Shown here in pieces: positions 1 to 8,687 of a stretch of DNA of 13,488 nucleotides. Origin of the DNA: Coprinopsis marcescibilis (lineage: Eukaryota > Basidiomycota > Agaricomycetes > Agaricales > Psathyrellaceae). The number at the start of each line of letters is the position of its first letter. The stretch's first letter is position 1. Under the pieces are notes generated by a model. The model ran no database searches, was not told where the DNA came from, and was given only the letters and a program-made list of their open reading frames with translations. The translations under genes were made by a program, and so were the position numbers. Location: contig ML210589.1 of NCBI GenBank assembly GCA_004369085.1, positions 1 through 13,488 of the forward strand. Reading direction: 5' to 3'.

Positions 1-155
1 TGGACATGCCCCCACGCCCACTTGTGACGTATCTCTGATATGCCATAGGCGACACTTGACAGAACAATGATTTTTACAGACAATAGCGCTTCCATAACAA
101 TGGTTGACGTGACAAATACTAACCCGAGTATACCCAAGTTGGAATCTGAAGAGCT

Positions 156-162
156 TATAAAA
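156..162 (+). promoter_or_regulatory. TATA-like box, plus strand
   Basis: The sequence TATAAAA lies here on the plus strand. It is the best TATA match in the left part of the window, but its use depends on there being a plus-strand transcript to the right, which is only weakly supported. The first long-enough ATG reading frame downstream starts at 373, about 210 nt away, which is far for a simple TATA-to-ATG layout. Confidence 0.25.
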
Positions 163-372
163 GCGAAACGGTTCCCCGGTGATTCTACCCAGAAACACAC
201 CGTTATTCCAACTTCGCCCAGCCTTCACAGCGATTTTTTACATCCACCTCCCTAACCCCCTTAGTCACGTATCTGACATAAGTGTAGTCGATCGTTCTAA
301 GTTCAACATACAGCCGACCTTCATTTTTACTGAGCGTGACACGGCATATTCCGTGTCACATCAAACTGTATA

Positions 373-583
373 ATGGAATGTCGATGTTCGCCACCCACCA
401 TCTCTCTGTCTGACAGTAGACAGAAAATTCTCCTCGACACCTTCGTTGCTGGTTGTCCTCCATCTACCACAACGAAGGTGAGTATAAATTTCCTGTAATT
501 AAGTATATTACTTCCGGGTCCTCCAGCCACCACAAACAAGACTACTGCCTTATCCTTTCGCTACCTTGCCCTCCTCTCCTTAG
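373..583 (+). CDS. possible small two-exon ORF, 53 aa
   Basis: An ATG at 373 opens a 35-codon frame to 477, where it meets a good donor (AAG followed by GTGAGT at 478). A possible acceptor (CTCCAG) ends at 526, giving a 49-nt intron of normal size for this genome. The second exon continues in phase 0 for 18 codons to a TAG at 581-583. The predicted 53-aa peptide is rich in Ser, Thr and Pro, with no signal peptide, membrane segment or known motif. It could equally be chance ORFs next to a chance donor; only a spliced plus-strand transcript would make it real. Confidence 0.15.
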
Positions 584-712
584 TGAGGCTTATTGTAAGC
601 GCCAGCCTTTCATGAGCACTTCAATATCAAGGTGCATATCTAAACAATGGTGCAGTATTCAATCCACTAGAGATCTCTTTGCGGACTTACCTTTGGCTTA
701 GGGTGATTTCGG

Positions 713-1890
713 TCAGAATGACTCCCATTCATCCTCCGTTGGATAGCGGCAGCATTCCTGGTGCACATGCCTGAAGTACGGCAAGTGCGTTGGTAGCGGA
801 TCGCCCAGTTTGCCAATATAGACGATAGAGACGGTGGTTTTGAAACGCTTATTGCATCGACGACTGGGTGCAAGCCTTCAGCTTACGTGGGTTCTCAATT
901 TATGGCTAGCAACGCACCACACAGTCCATCCATCGCTCGTGTACGTCCCCAAATCCGTCTGGCCGCAGTCGGGGCACAGGTCTCGTGGCCCCTCCAATGG
1001 CTTCCTAACCCGCATACTCATGACGAGCTCGCTGCCAGGTCGGACGAACCTTCCGTAGTTCCAAGAGTTCATCACGTTAACCTCAGGTTGGTCTGGAGGG
1101 AGCAGACGGTATCGTTGATCGGCGACATCTGCCTCCCCGATCCGCCCTCTGAAGTAACGGCGAATGATGTCGTGCATGTCCTGGATGGAATCATTCGGGA
1201 TGTAAATAGAGTGAACAAAACAATCGGGCGACTTGGAAATAGAATGATATGAAATGCCCACCTCGTGCGAAGGTATGAGGTTCCACGGGAGCGTGAATGT
1301 TTCCCCGAGTGCATCAGTGATCGTGACTGCATTCGCATTTCCAAATCGTACGCCAGTCGGAACGGTAGCTTGTACTCGTTGTAGCTCCTGCATGAGCCGT
1401 TGGGCTTCGAGTAAAAGCGATAGAGCTTGAGGTTTCCGTTGAGGCTCTGTACCTTTCAGACCGACTGAAATCTACGCACTTTCTGCCGGATTGTTCTGGT
1501 AATTGACGATCATGTCCCGTCCGATGGCGTTGAAAGTCCCTCCAGTTATTGAGAGGTTACTTGCGCCTGCGAAGAGCTGGACAGCTACTTGCCGAGCGAG
1601 GTCCGTGGTTTCTACCAGCGATCGGCTTGAATCTTCGCCTTCACCAAGAGGGTTCAACGCACAGTACTTACCTGAAGTCTCATCAGCGCCCTGAGTTACT
1701 GCAGGACACTCCATGTTGGTACTGCTCTCGATGGGCGGAAGATGATGGCGGTTGAACGGTGAGCTCGAAAGGTGGGCACTGTGGAGTAAGCATGTCAGGT
1801 GAGAGAGCCTGTCGTGAAGCTTCCCATGTCATGTCATGCGCATCGACAGGTCTGAACATATCGATACCACGGCCGAAGACGTTGCCGCAT
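713..1890 (-). CDS. ubiquitin-like-domain protein with GGTFN motif and C-terminal zinc ribbon
   Basis: The model has exons 1890-1868, 1778-1672, 1611-1480, 1425-1262, 1180-918 and 863-713, giving 279 aa. Residues 62-82 hold an NLSITGGTFNAIGRDMIVNY-type motif common at the start of agaricomycete proteins. A Leu/Gln-rich helix follows at 88-107, then a fungal ubiquitin-like domain at about 115-202 (GVRFGNANAVTITDALG through GSELVMSMRV). A zinc ribbon is formed by C211-x2-C214 and C230-x2-C233; the second pair appears only when the 54-nt intron 917-864 is removed, which strongly supports that splice. Removing the 81-nt intron 1261-1181 restores domain continuity. The start is less sure: ATG 1890 is favoured by a CTGAC/CACAG intron end near 1779 and a TATA-like box, but ATG 1714 would give 250 aa. 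The 60-nt intron 1671-1612 is in frame and its acceptor is uncertain. The cellular role is unknown; related proteins are often linked to NLR-like families. Confidence 0.75.
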
Positions 1891-2990
1891 AAAGGCTTGG
1901 CGGTTGGGTTCTAACTGTTCAACATGCTCGATAATTAAAATATCAACGAATGCTATATAAGGTTTGGACTCATTGAGGGATATTGTCAGCGGAATGTGCC
2001 TTCATTTCATTCTCCAGCACTTCTTTTCCGCCAAACGACTCGAACGCAAGGGCCACTGGCGTATTAATATTCTCGAGTTCTTGAACTTAGTCGTTGTCCT
2101 GCCTGTGGCTGTCAGCGAGGGAACAATCGGACGTCTTCTTATCTCCCGGCGTATTTCCCGCCCAGCCGTCATATCAGATCGATTTCTATGTTGCCAAGTC
2201 AAAAGGGTATCCATAGAGTTTAAGCGTATCCATTTCGTTCTACATACCATTGTTCCGGCGCTTTTCAAGGTTGTTTGTCAGGGCATGCAGCTCACCATGA
2301 AAGAAATGCATCGTGTAGTGCAGAGTAGATAGTGTAGACATTAAGGTACTCTGACATGTTTTGCATGCACGAACGGTGGATGAGGCACTGTATGAGCGCT
2401 GTCTCACGCGTTGTATATCAGACGAAACAAACGAAACGAAAACTCGTCGAGTAACAAGATTGAATTCAGTCTCCTTGGAAGCCGCAACACCAACCCGTTC
2501 GCCGAATCAATATGGCAATTGGAACTCTCTTCCAGAGCATATCCTGATCCTGCATTGATTCGAAGACTCGAAATTGCTGGGAGAGCGAGCGCCGAGCTGT
2601 TGATTATCTCACCCAAGAGTTGTTCAATAGTGCATGCTTGGGCGAGATAACAGGGCCACTTTCTTCACAATTGCGGCTTGATGGTGATAGACGCGACGAT
2701 GAAGCTGAGTCAGAACGAATATACAGGGGAAACGGTGTGGATGGATGCTTGCCCATGACCGACGACTCCTGTGGCCACTCAGCACTAGCGAAGAAGGGGT
2801 GCCAAGCCGGCTAATAGCTTCCAACTGCGGACCATAGGTCTTTCAACACTGACTAATATACAGACTGATACACTTGCATTTAATACAACCCACACATTCA
2901 AGCCTAAACTCAGAAGCTCCAACCTCGCTGCTGTCGAAATAGCCCACACCCCACACCTTGTCAATACATCGAATTCGAATTCGGATCGGT
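1891..2990. other. intergenic region between two minus-strand genes
   Basis: This 1.1-kb gap should contain the 3' UTR of the phosphoglycerate mutase gene (right side) and the promoter of the ubiquitin-like-domain gene (left side). Short ORFs exist on both strands, the longest about 120 codons and without an ATG start, but none shows a domain or conserved motif. A perfect 14-bp palindrome, CGAATTCGAATTCG, lies at 2970-2983, just past the mutase stop codon. No RNA gene or transposon signature was recognised. Confidence 0.55.
1953..1960 (-). promoter_or_regulatory. TATA-like box of the ubiquitin-like-domain gene
   Basis: On the minus strand this reads TTATATAG. It sits 63 nt before the ATG at 1890, which leaves room for a start site about 30 nt downstream and a short leader. 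Its position supports 1890 over 1714 as the first codon. The inference rests on spacing and a weak consensus only. Confidence 0.35.
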
Positions 2991-5509
2991 TCACTTGGAT
3001 TCTTCAGCAAGCAAGGACCGCCCACCCATCTCCTCTGGCTGCCCAACACCCAGCACAGCCAACGCAGTCGGCGCAACGTCCGCCAACGCTCCACCCTCCT
3101 CATCGTCTGCCTCCTTCTTTGTCCCATCACCATCTACACTTGCTCCCATTTTTCCGGGCTTGACCTGCATGGATGGGACGTGGAGATTAATATCGCTTCG
3201 GTTGGCAAGTAAACGGGAAAGGCGTAAAACGATACAACGGAATCAAACGTAGACCGCAGAAGAACGTGGAGCACACAAAAGCCAAACACTTACATTTTCC
3301 TCAAACCACAATGTCTTCGCATTCCCCGTTTCTCCCTTTGGATTTCCAGTCATGATAAACGGAACAGGATTCGTAGTATGCGCCGTATGCGGGTTCCCAG
3401 TAATCGGGTCCTTCATCTACAGGATTCGCTGTCAGTACGCCATTTCCACCACAGATTACAAAAACCACGACGTACCTGCTCCGCATTCCCATGATCAGCG
3501 GTAATTAACAACACATACCCATTCTTTTCCGCAGCACGATAAATCGTGCCAACAGCGTCATCGGTCTCCTTGATCGCCTCAACGGCAGCGTCGTACACGC
3601 CTGTATGCCCGACCTACAGCGACAGCGGAAAGACCAATCAGCATCATGGACCGACGCACACTAACGCCACGCTCTGCTCCCATTTAGACACACGTACCAT
3701 ATCAGGGGGTGCGAAATTACACATCACAAAGTCATACTCGCCCTTATCCAACAGCTCTGCAACCTTGTCCGCCACCCCATGACTGTTCATCTTGGGTTCG
3801 AGGTCATACCTACAGGGAGGGTCAGTTTTGATGGAAGGAAGCAGGAAAACACAGGCGGGCGAGAAAGACACTCACGTAGCAACCCTAGGGGACGGAACCA
3901 TATAACGATCCTCACCCTCAAACTGCTTCTCCAAGCCGCCATTGAAGAAAAACGTCACATGTGCGTACTTTTCCGTCTCTGTGTAAAATTGAGTGCGAGA
4001 ATGTCGTTATTAATCAGCGATATGGACGAATAACGAACGAAGAGAAGAGAATGAAAGGGGCATGCCAAATCTTCGTCGTATGGCGCAGTGGCGCAGTCAC
4101 CCGACACACACTACGAACGTCGAACCCGGCACAACCACAAAACGAAACGAAACCCTACTCACCAGCAACGTGCGCTTGCTTCAGCCCCTTCTTCGCCAAC
4201 CACTCAGCGAGTACGTTCGTCATTGCTTGAGGTGGGAACGCCACCTTGAACGGGAACTCCTTCTTGTACTGGCTCATCGTATAAATCCCCTGCGAAATAT
4301 CAGTGCCTTTTCAAACGCCTACAACAATAAAAACGGTGACTAACCAAATCCTTGGGAATATCAACGCCATCCACTTCCTCCAAGCCACCAAGAACGCTTG
4401 CGATCTCCCGCATCCTGTCGCTCCTATAGTTGAAAAAGAAGAGGGTGTCACCGTCGGCGATTCGTCCCCGTTCACCGTTTACAATAATTGGCTTCAAGAA
4501 TTCGTCCGTCACGTCTTTGGCGTAGTTGGCTTCTACAGCCTCCACAGCGCCGTCGACCAAGGCCTTGCCTTTCACCTCCTTTCCCTCAGCGGAAGCGATA
4601 GGGTCTCCAGCACCCTTGAGCAAGCCCTGCACAGCAATGCTAATCCTCTCCCACCTCTTATCCCGATCCATCGCATAGTACCTCCCAACAACCGTCGCCA
4701 ACTCGCCATAACCCAACTTCCCTGTGAATTCCCCAAGCTGCCCTAGATACTTGGTGGCGCTTCGAGGGGCCGTATCGCGGCCGTCGCCGAAGAATTGGAT
4801 GAAAGCGTTGGGAACGCCTTGCTCTTTGGCGGTTTCGAGCAGGGCAAAGAGGTGAGTGATATGTGAGTGGACACCACCGTCAGATATCTATAACAAAAGG
4901 ACGATTCGTTAGTGGGCGAAATGAAAAGGACGGAGAATACACACCAAACCCAGGAAATGCAGCCTGCCGTTGCCCTCCTTGGCTCTCTTGCACGCTTCGA
5001 GGATCGTAGGGTTCTGGTGAAATTGCTTCTTCTTGATAGCCACGTCGATGCGGACGATGTCTTGCCATACAACACGGCCTGCGCCAATGTTCAAGTGACT
5101 GGATTCAGACCATTAGAGAGAACAAAAGGAAGAGAGACAAATAATCCCACTAACCCGACCTCGCTGTTGCCCATCAGTCCTTCGCTGAGACCGACGGCGG
5201 TACCGCTGGCGCGAAGAGTACGGTAAGAGTGGTCGCGGGCGATGGCGTCCATATTCGGCGTCGGGGCGTTCTCGATGGCATTCCCATCGATCCCTGGATG
5301 CGCAGCGACTCCCCATCCATCGTGCACGCTGTTAAAGCCGCCCAGATACGATGCAAGACAATGGCGATGGCGGCGAGAAGGGTGATATCATCGTGATCAG
5401 ATAGATTCCCACAACGACGACAAAACGTTGGCACGTACATCAAGCAGACCTTGTTCCTCGTCTTTGACTTTTCGGCCGTCAAGGCGGGTCCAAGAGCTTC
5501 ACTGGCCAT
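2991..5509 (-). CDS. gpmI: 2,3-bisphosphoglycerate-independent phosphoglycerate mutase
   Basis: This enzyme interconverts 3- and 2-phosphoglycerate in glycolysis and gluconeogenesis, in the cytosol, using two Mn/Mg ions and a phosphoserine intermediate. Exons: 5509-5439, 5328-5155, 5098-4945, 4887-4345, 4289-4163, 3978-3876, 3809-3698, 3613-3476, 3416-3294, 3164-2991 (572 aa; family usually ~510-560). Visible residues: D27 in IVHDGWG, nucleophile S79 in [18 protein letters not shown]140 in SDGGVHSH, R170 in GDGRDT, R202, R288 and R291 in [12 protein letters not shown]360 in [13 protein letters not shown]427 and H431 in APPDMVGHTG, D468 and H469 in TADHGNAE, H487 in [10 protein letters not shown]. 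Several motifs (IVHDGWG, EVGHLN, PDMVGHTG) are rebuilt exactly across introns. All active-site positions are present, so the enzyme should work. An acidic/Lys-rich insert at about 516-539 precedes [15 protein letters not shown]. Intron 4162-3979 is long (184 nt). The start at 5509 follows a CT-rich tract and gives a normal N-terminus. Confidence 0.96.
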
Positions 5510-6268
5510 CTTCTGGTAAGTGTAACTTTTTGTTTTAAGGAAACGATGAGGAGAGAACACAGAAAGACAGAAGATAAGAACCCGGCACCAATGTCGTTTA
5601 TCAGATCGATCAATCATGACGACGTCCATTACCTCGATCGGGAATTCGGCCGGGGTGTACCTTATCGGCGATTAGCGCCCACTGCACCAATGATGCAAAC
5701 CTGCAGTTTACCAAAAAGGTGCCGATGGACGCTTACATTCTCATCCCGAACGAGCGAGCGTTCAATGGTAGAAACTTGACACAGGTGATGATTCTTCAGA
5801 TGAGGGATGATCGGGTACGCCCTACAAACTGGTCGCACTCCCTTGTCCACCATTGGGTCAGTGATGAATCGGTCAAGGTCGCAGGCGAATTGCGTGTAAC
5901 CTTCATGTACAGTCAATCATTTAGATACAGATTCATTACTCATCAGTTATATAATTACAGGTTACGTTCTCAAATCCAAGCAGACGCGAGCACAATTTTT
6001 AAAGTCGAAAAGATAGCAGAATTCTGAACTTGTGTTGTCGCCGAAACAAATGCAATGATAAACATGACGTTCGAAAGCAGAATGAATGCAAAACACAACC
6101 GAGAACAATAGATTACAAATGGATGGATAACAGCATGATAAACCATTGGGGCATGGAAGGTATCGCATAACGGGCATGATAGGGCATGATAAAGCAAAGG
6201 CACACAGCATCGGTATAACCACCACGCATACGAAACAACGCGCGTCGCAGTGTACCATACACCACCCT
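5510..6268. other. intergenic region between orphan gene and phosphoglycerate mutase
   Basis: This stretch holds the 3' UTR of the 774-aa gene and the promoter of the phosphoglycerate mutase gene. An 84-codon open frame on the minus strand (5916-5662) has no ATG start and no recognisable motif, so it is not called as a gene. The short phrase GGGCATGATA occurs twice in tandem at about 6172-6191. Nothing else organised was seen. Confidence 0.5.
5530..5580 (-). promoter_or_regulatory. CT-rich tract upstream of the phosphoglycerate mutase start
   Basis: On the minus strand these bases are dominated by T and C (runs such as TCTTCTGTCTTTCTGTG and TTCTCTCC) and end about 20 nt before the ATG at 5509. 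Pyrimidine-rich tracts just before the start site are typical of strongly expressed filamentous-fungal housekeeping genes. No clear TATA box was found in a fitting position upstream. Confidence 0.4.
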
Positions 6269-8593
6269 CTAGAGGGCAGGCAGCAAAAGCTCGCGTTCCC
6301 TCGGCGAGTCCGCAAGGTCCAGCCCATTCCCAAATATCAGCGGGGTCTTCAACGCCTCGAACCCCATATCCTCATCCTCCCCAAGCCCTAGATCATCCAA
6401 CTCCAGTTCGTCCAACTCACTCTCCATCCCACGCTCCGACCCAAACCCAAAGCTCGAAGGCGAAAGCGACCGCCAGCTCGATTCACTCCCACCCTCACTC
6501 TCCAACTGGGACTCCAAAGAACCACTTCTCGAGGTCGAAGCCGACAAAGATCCCGCACTGACAGAGGTCCGAGCCAAAGGCGACGAACGCAAAAACTTGT
6601 ATCGCTGCTGGTACGGTAAATACGCAAATGCGTTGTCTTTGGGATTCGGTGATAGCGTGCGCAGCCAAAGAGGCCGGAACCGACTGGGCGAAGACGAGCG
6701 ATGCGAGGACGACGACGTGGAGCTTGCTTCGTTCCTACTCAGAATCATCTTCGCCACCAGATTCGAAACACTACTGCTCGTAGCCCGTCGCTTGAGGCTC
6801 TTGGAATCCTTGAACATCGGCGGCGAAGTGATGAGCTGGGTCGTCAACGGTCGTGGCGGCGATACAGTGGTGGGGCTCGGAGCAGTCGAGTGCTTGCTGG
6901 CCGACATCGAAAGCGAAGTCGGATCGACAGTGACCCCACGCTCTCCCAACTTCAATCTCAACAACGCAGAAATCTCCTTCACCTTTCCCCTCTCCCTCTT
7001 CGCCAACCTCTTCGACTCTGCAGCAACACGCTGCAACTCAAGCGTCGTTTTTGGGCTCGTAGGTGTCGGAGGACGTCGAGGCGGCGATGAATCCTTATCG
7101 CCGAGGGTGGCCGACTGTCCAACAGGCGTGAATGGAACCGGCGTTTCGGAATCCAACGCGCCACCGCTTTTCGCAATACGCTCTATCTCAGCAATCGCCT
7201 CCGCCTCTCTCAGCTTTGCAGCCTTTTCCGTCGCTTGCGCCCGTTTGCGAAGATCGGCGAGCTTCTGCACCTCGTCACATTCTGGGAGTTCAGAGATCAC
7301 GGTGGTGTCCAGGGAGAAGTTATCAGGGGACGGCGAGCGCGGTTGTGGGATGTTGTCATTAGGGTCCTCGTCGAGCAACAGGAGTAGACCGGTGCTGCGC
7401 GGACTGGATAGCAGGGAATAATCGACGTGGTCGTCCTTGGGCGTGGTATCCGAGGTGGTATCGAAAAACAAACGAGGTATATCGTCATAAGTCTGGTAAA
7501 AACCGCCGCCCTCTACATCCCCCAAATCCATCGGGAGTGCTTTGGACACTGACGCCGGGGTATCCGGTACACCAGACGACGGGGGTGACATTAGGTCGAA
7601 ATTGCCGTTCTGCGGATCGAGCTCCGGAGGCTGGTCCATTTCGGCTGAGTCTTCCGCCATCCACAGGGACGAGGTCGCGGAAGGAACATATAAATCCGAT
7701 TCGAGTGAAGACAGGAATGTCGAGCTCGGGATATCGAGAAGGGACAGGATGGGCCTGGGACCGGTTGAGGACGACGACGACGACGAGGAAGACAAACAAG
7801 GCAAAAAGCCAGGAAAGTTCGATCCAAAGTCGTCATCTAGGGATATCGAATCGAGCGATCCCTGGCGGTCGCGCGGCGAGGCGATGAAGATTTGCTGGTG
7901 AGGCGCGTCCTCGATATAGTCTGTACCCCATTCCGGTGAGAGCGGCGAAAGCAGTGAACTGTCCGACGGTGAACTCGGAGCGCTGCTGTGGCTCATCTCT
8001 GTCGGCGACGTGGACAGCGAACGAGTGGAGAACGTGGATGGAGGAATATTGGTCATTGGCAATAGCGGCGACGGCTGTTCGTGGGGGACCCTTGAATGTG
8101 TGGAGTTCAACTCATGCCCGATGGATGGTAGCCGCAACGTGGATGTGGGCTCGGTTGGTGGTGGAGATATAGGCAGATTAGCCTTCAAGCCTGCATCTCG
8201 GACGACAAGAGGCGAATCCAGCACCCCTCCATAGAAAGATGGTTGGAAGATATGCGGATATGTTCGTGAGTCGTGATAATCGTGATTGTGATAATGTGAA
8301 GAGCGTTCGATGTGGGCCACTGTGTTGGCGGCTGGTGACATGGTAGACTGCGGAGAGCGCTGCGTCGTAGGCGGTGAGTTCAACGTGGAATGTGGTCCCT
8401 GCGTACTCATATTCGTGGAATTCAGGAAATCGAACAACATGAATGTGTTTGGTCGCTCGAGCGCCCCCGGGTTGTGGTTCGGTTGCTGACCAGCGTCCCC
8501 GTGTGTGGATTTGTGGTACTCTGCCGAAGTCTCCAGAGATTTATGGTTGGGCAGAGACACTAGGTCTGTGCCGGTGTGTGTAGCTGAAGCCAT
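6269..8593 (-). CDS. 774-aa Ser/Pro-rich protein of unknown function
   Basis: This is one uninterrupted coding exon, unusual next to its intron-rich neighbours. I do not recognise the family. The start at 8593 (CCCCATGGC context) is chosen because the open frame continues upstream only through a non-ATG region that contains a splice acceptor. Most of the chain is low complexity and probably disordered: Ser/Thr/Pro-rich at 60-220, a run of nine Ser at 268-276, and many SP/TP sites that could be proline-directed phosphorylation sites. Two charged helical segments likely to form coiled coils lie at about 442-477 (LADLRKRAQATEKAAKLREA) and 516-552 (ELQRVAAESKRLAKRERGKV). A basic KSLKRR at 598-603 could be a nuclear signal. 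The C-terminus is acidic (about 722-743, ELDELELDDLGLGEDED) and ends in ERELLLPAL. The layout resembles a regulatory or scaffold protein, but no DNA-binding domain is visible. Confidence 0.8.
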   Translation of the reverse strand: MASATHTGTDLVSLPNHKSLETSAEYHKSTHGDAGQQPNHNPGALERPNTFMLFDFLNSTNMSTQGPHSTLNSPPTTQRSPQSTMSPAANTVAHIERSSHYHNHDYHDSRTYPHIFQPSFYGGVLDSPLVVRDAGLKANLPISPPPTEPTSTLRLPSIGHELNSTHSRVPHEQPSPLLPMTNIPPSTFSTRSLSTSPTEMSHSSAPSSPSDSSLLSPLSPEWGTDYIEDAPHQQIFIASPRDRQGSLDSISLDDDFGSNFPGFLPCLSSSSSSSSSTGPRPILSLLDIPSSTFLSSLESDLYVPSATSSLWMAEDSAEMDQPPELDPQNGNFDLMSPPSSGVPDTPASVSKALPMDLGDVEGGGFYQTYDDIPRLFFDTTSDTTPKDDHVDYSLLSSPRSTGLLLLLDEDPNDNIPQPRSPSPDNFSLDTTVISELPECDEVQKLADLRKRAQATEKAAKLREAEAIAEIERIAKSGGALDSETPVPFTPVGQSATLGDKDSSPPRRPPTPTSPKTTLELQRVAAESKRLAKRERGKVKEISALLRLKLGERGVTVDPTSLSMSASKHSTAPSPTTVSPPRPLTTQLITSPPMFKDSKSLKRRATSSSVSNLVAKMILSRNEASSTSSSSHRSSSPSRFRPLWLRTLSPNPKDNAFAYLPYQQRYKFLRSSPLARTSVSAGSLSASTSRSGSLESQLESEGGSESSWRSLSPSSFGFGSERGMESELDELELDDLGLGEDEDMGFEALKTPLIFGNGLDLADSPRERELLLPAL
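7766..7792. repeat. (TCG/GAC)n trinucleotide tract encoding poly-Ser
   Basis: An interrupted GAC/GAG trinucleotide run on the plus strand includes five GAC-type units in a row. On the coding strand it gives nine consecutive serines (residues 268-276 of the 774-aa protein). Such tracts expand and shrink by slippage, so its length probably varies among strains. Confidence 0.85.
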
Positions 8594-8624
8594 GGGGCTG
8601 AGCGAAACGGTTTTGAAAGTTGGA

Positions 8625-8687
8625 CTACAGCTCCACAGGTTAGCACTCCTATACAAAAAACAGCAGGTATCTAGGGAGATGACTCAC
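8625..8687 (-). other. 5'-UTR intron of the 774-aa gene
   Basis: A 63-nt intron is predicted: donor GTGAGT beginning at 8687, branch-like GCTAAC about 15 nt before the 3' end, and acceptor TGTAG ending at 8625. It lies 31 nt before the ATG at 8593. All signals and the length match other introns in the window. It also explains why the open frame upstream of 8593 need not be coding. Confidence 0.6.

Larger units (their letters stand above)
1..712. other. left-edge region without a confirmed gene
   Basis: This stretch lies 3' of the ubiquitin-like-domain gene, whose stop codon is at 713-715, and runs to the window edge. Short ORFs occur on both strands, but none carries a domain I recognise. 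The only organised signals are a TATA-like box at 156-162 on the plus strand and a possible two-exon small ORF at 373-583, both listed separately. The rest probably holds the 3' UTR of the minus-strand gene and intergenic sequence. No tRNA, rRNA or transposon hallmark was seen. Confidence 0.5.

Noticed and set aside
2188..2233. Short minus-strand peptide MDTLKLYGYPFDLAT, reminiscent of the first strand of glutathione S-transferases
   Set aside because: The frame stops after 15 codons and nothing downstream matches a thioredoxin or GST fold. The similarity is too short to call a pseudogene.
2970..2983. 14-bp perfect palindrome CGAATTCGAATTCG
   Set aside because: It is a simple doubled GAATTC unit just after the mutase stop codon, with no other sign of function.
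5662..5916. 84-codon minus-strand frame upstream of the phosphoglycerate mutase gene
   Set aside because: It has no ATG start, no known motif, and lies in the expected promoter region. There is no splice path linking it to the mutase.
6597..7421. 274-codon open frame on the plus strand
   Set aside because: It lies entirely antisense to the 774-aa gene, starts with TTG, and its composition mirrors the Ser/Pro codons of the other strand. It is a shadow frame.
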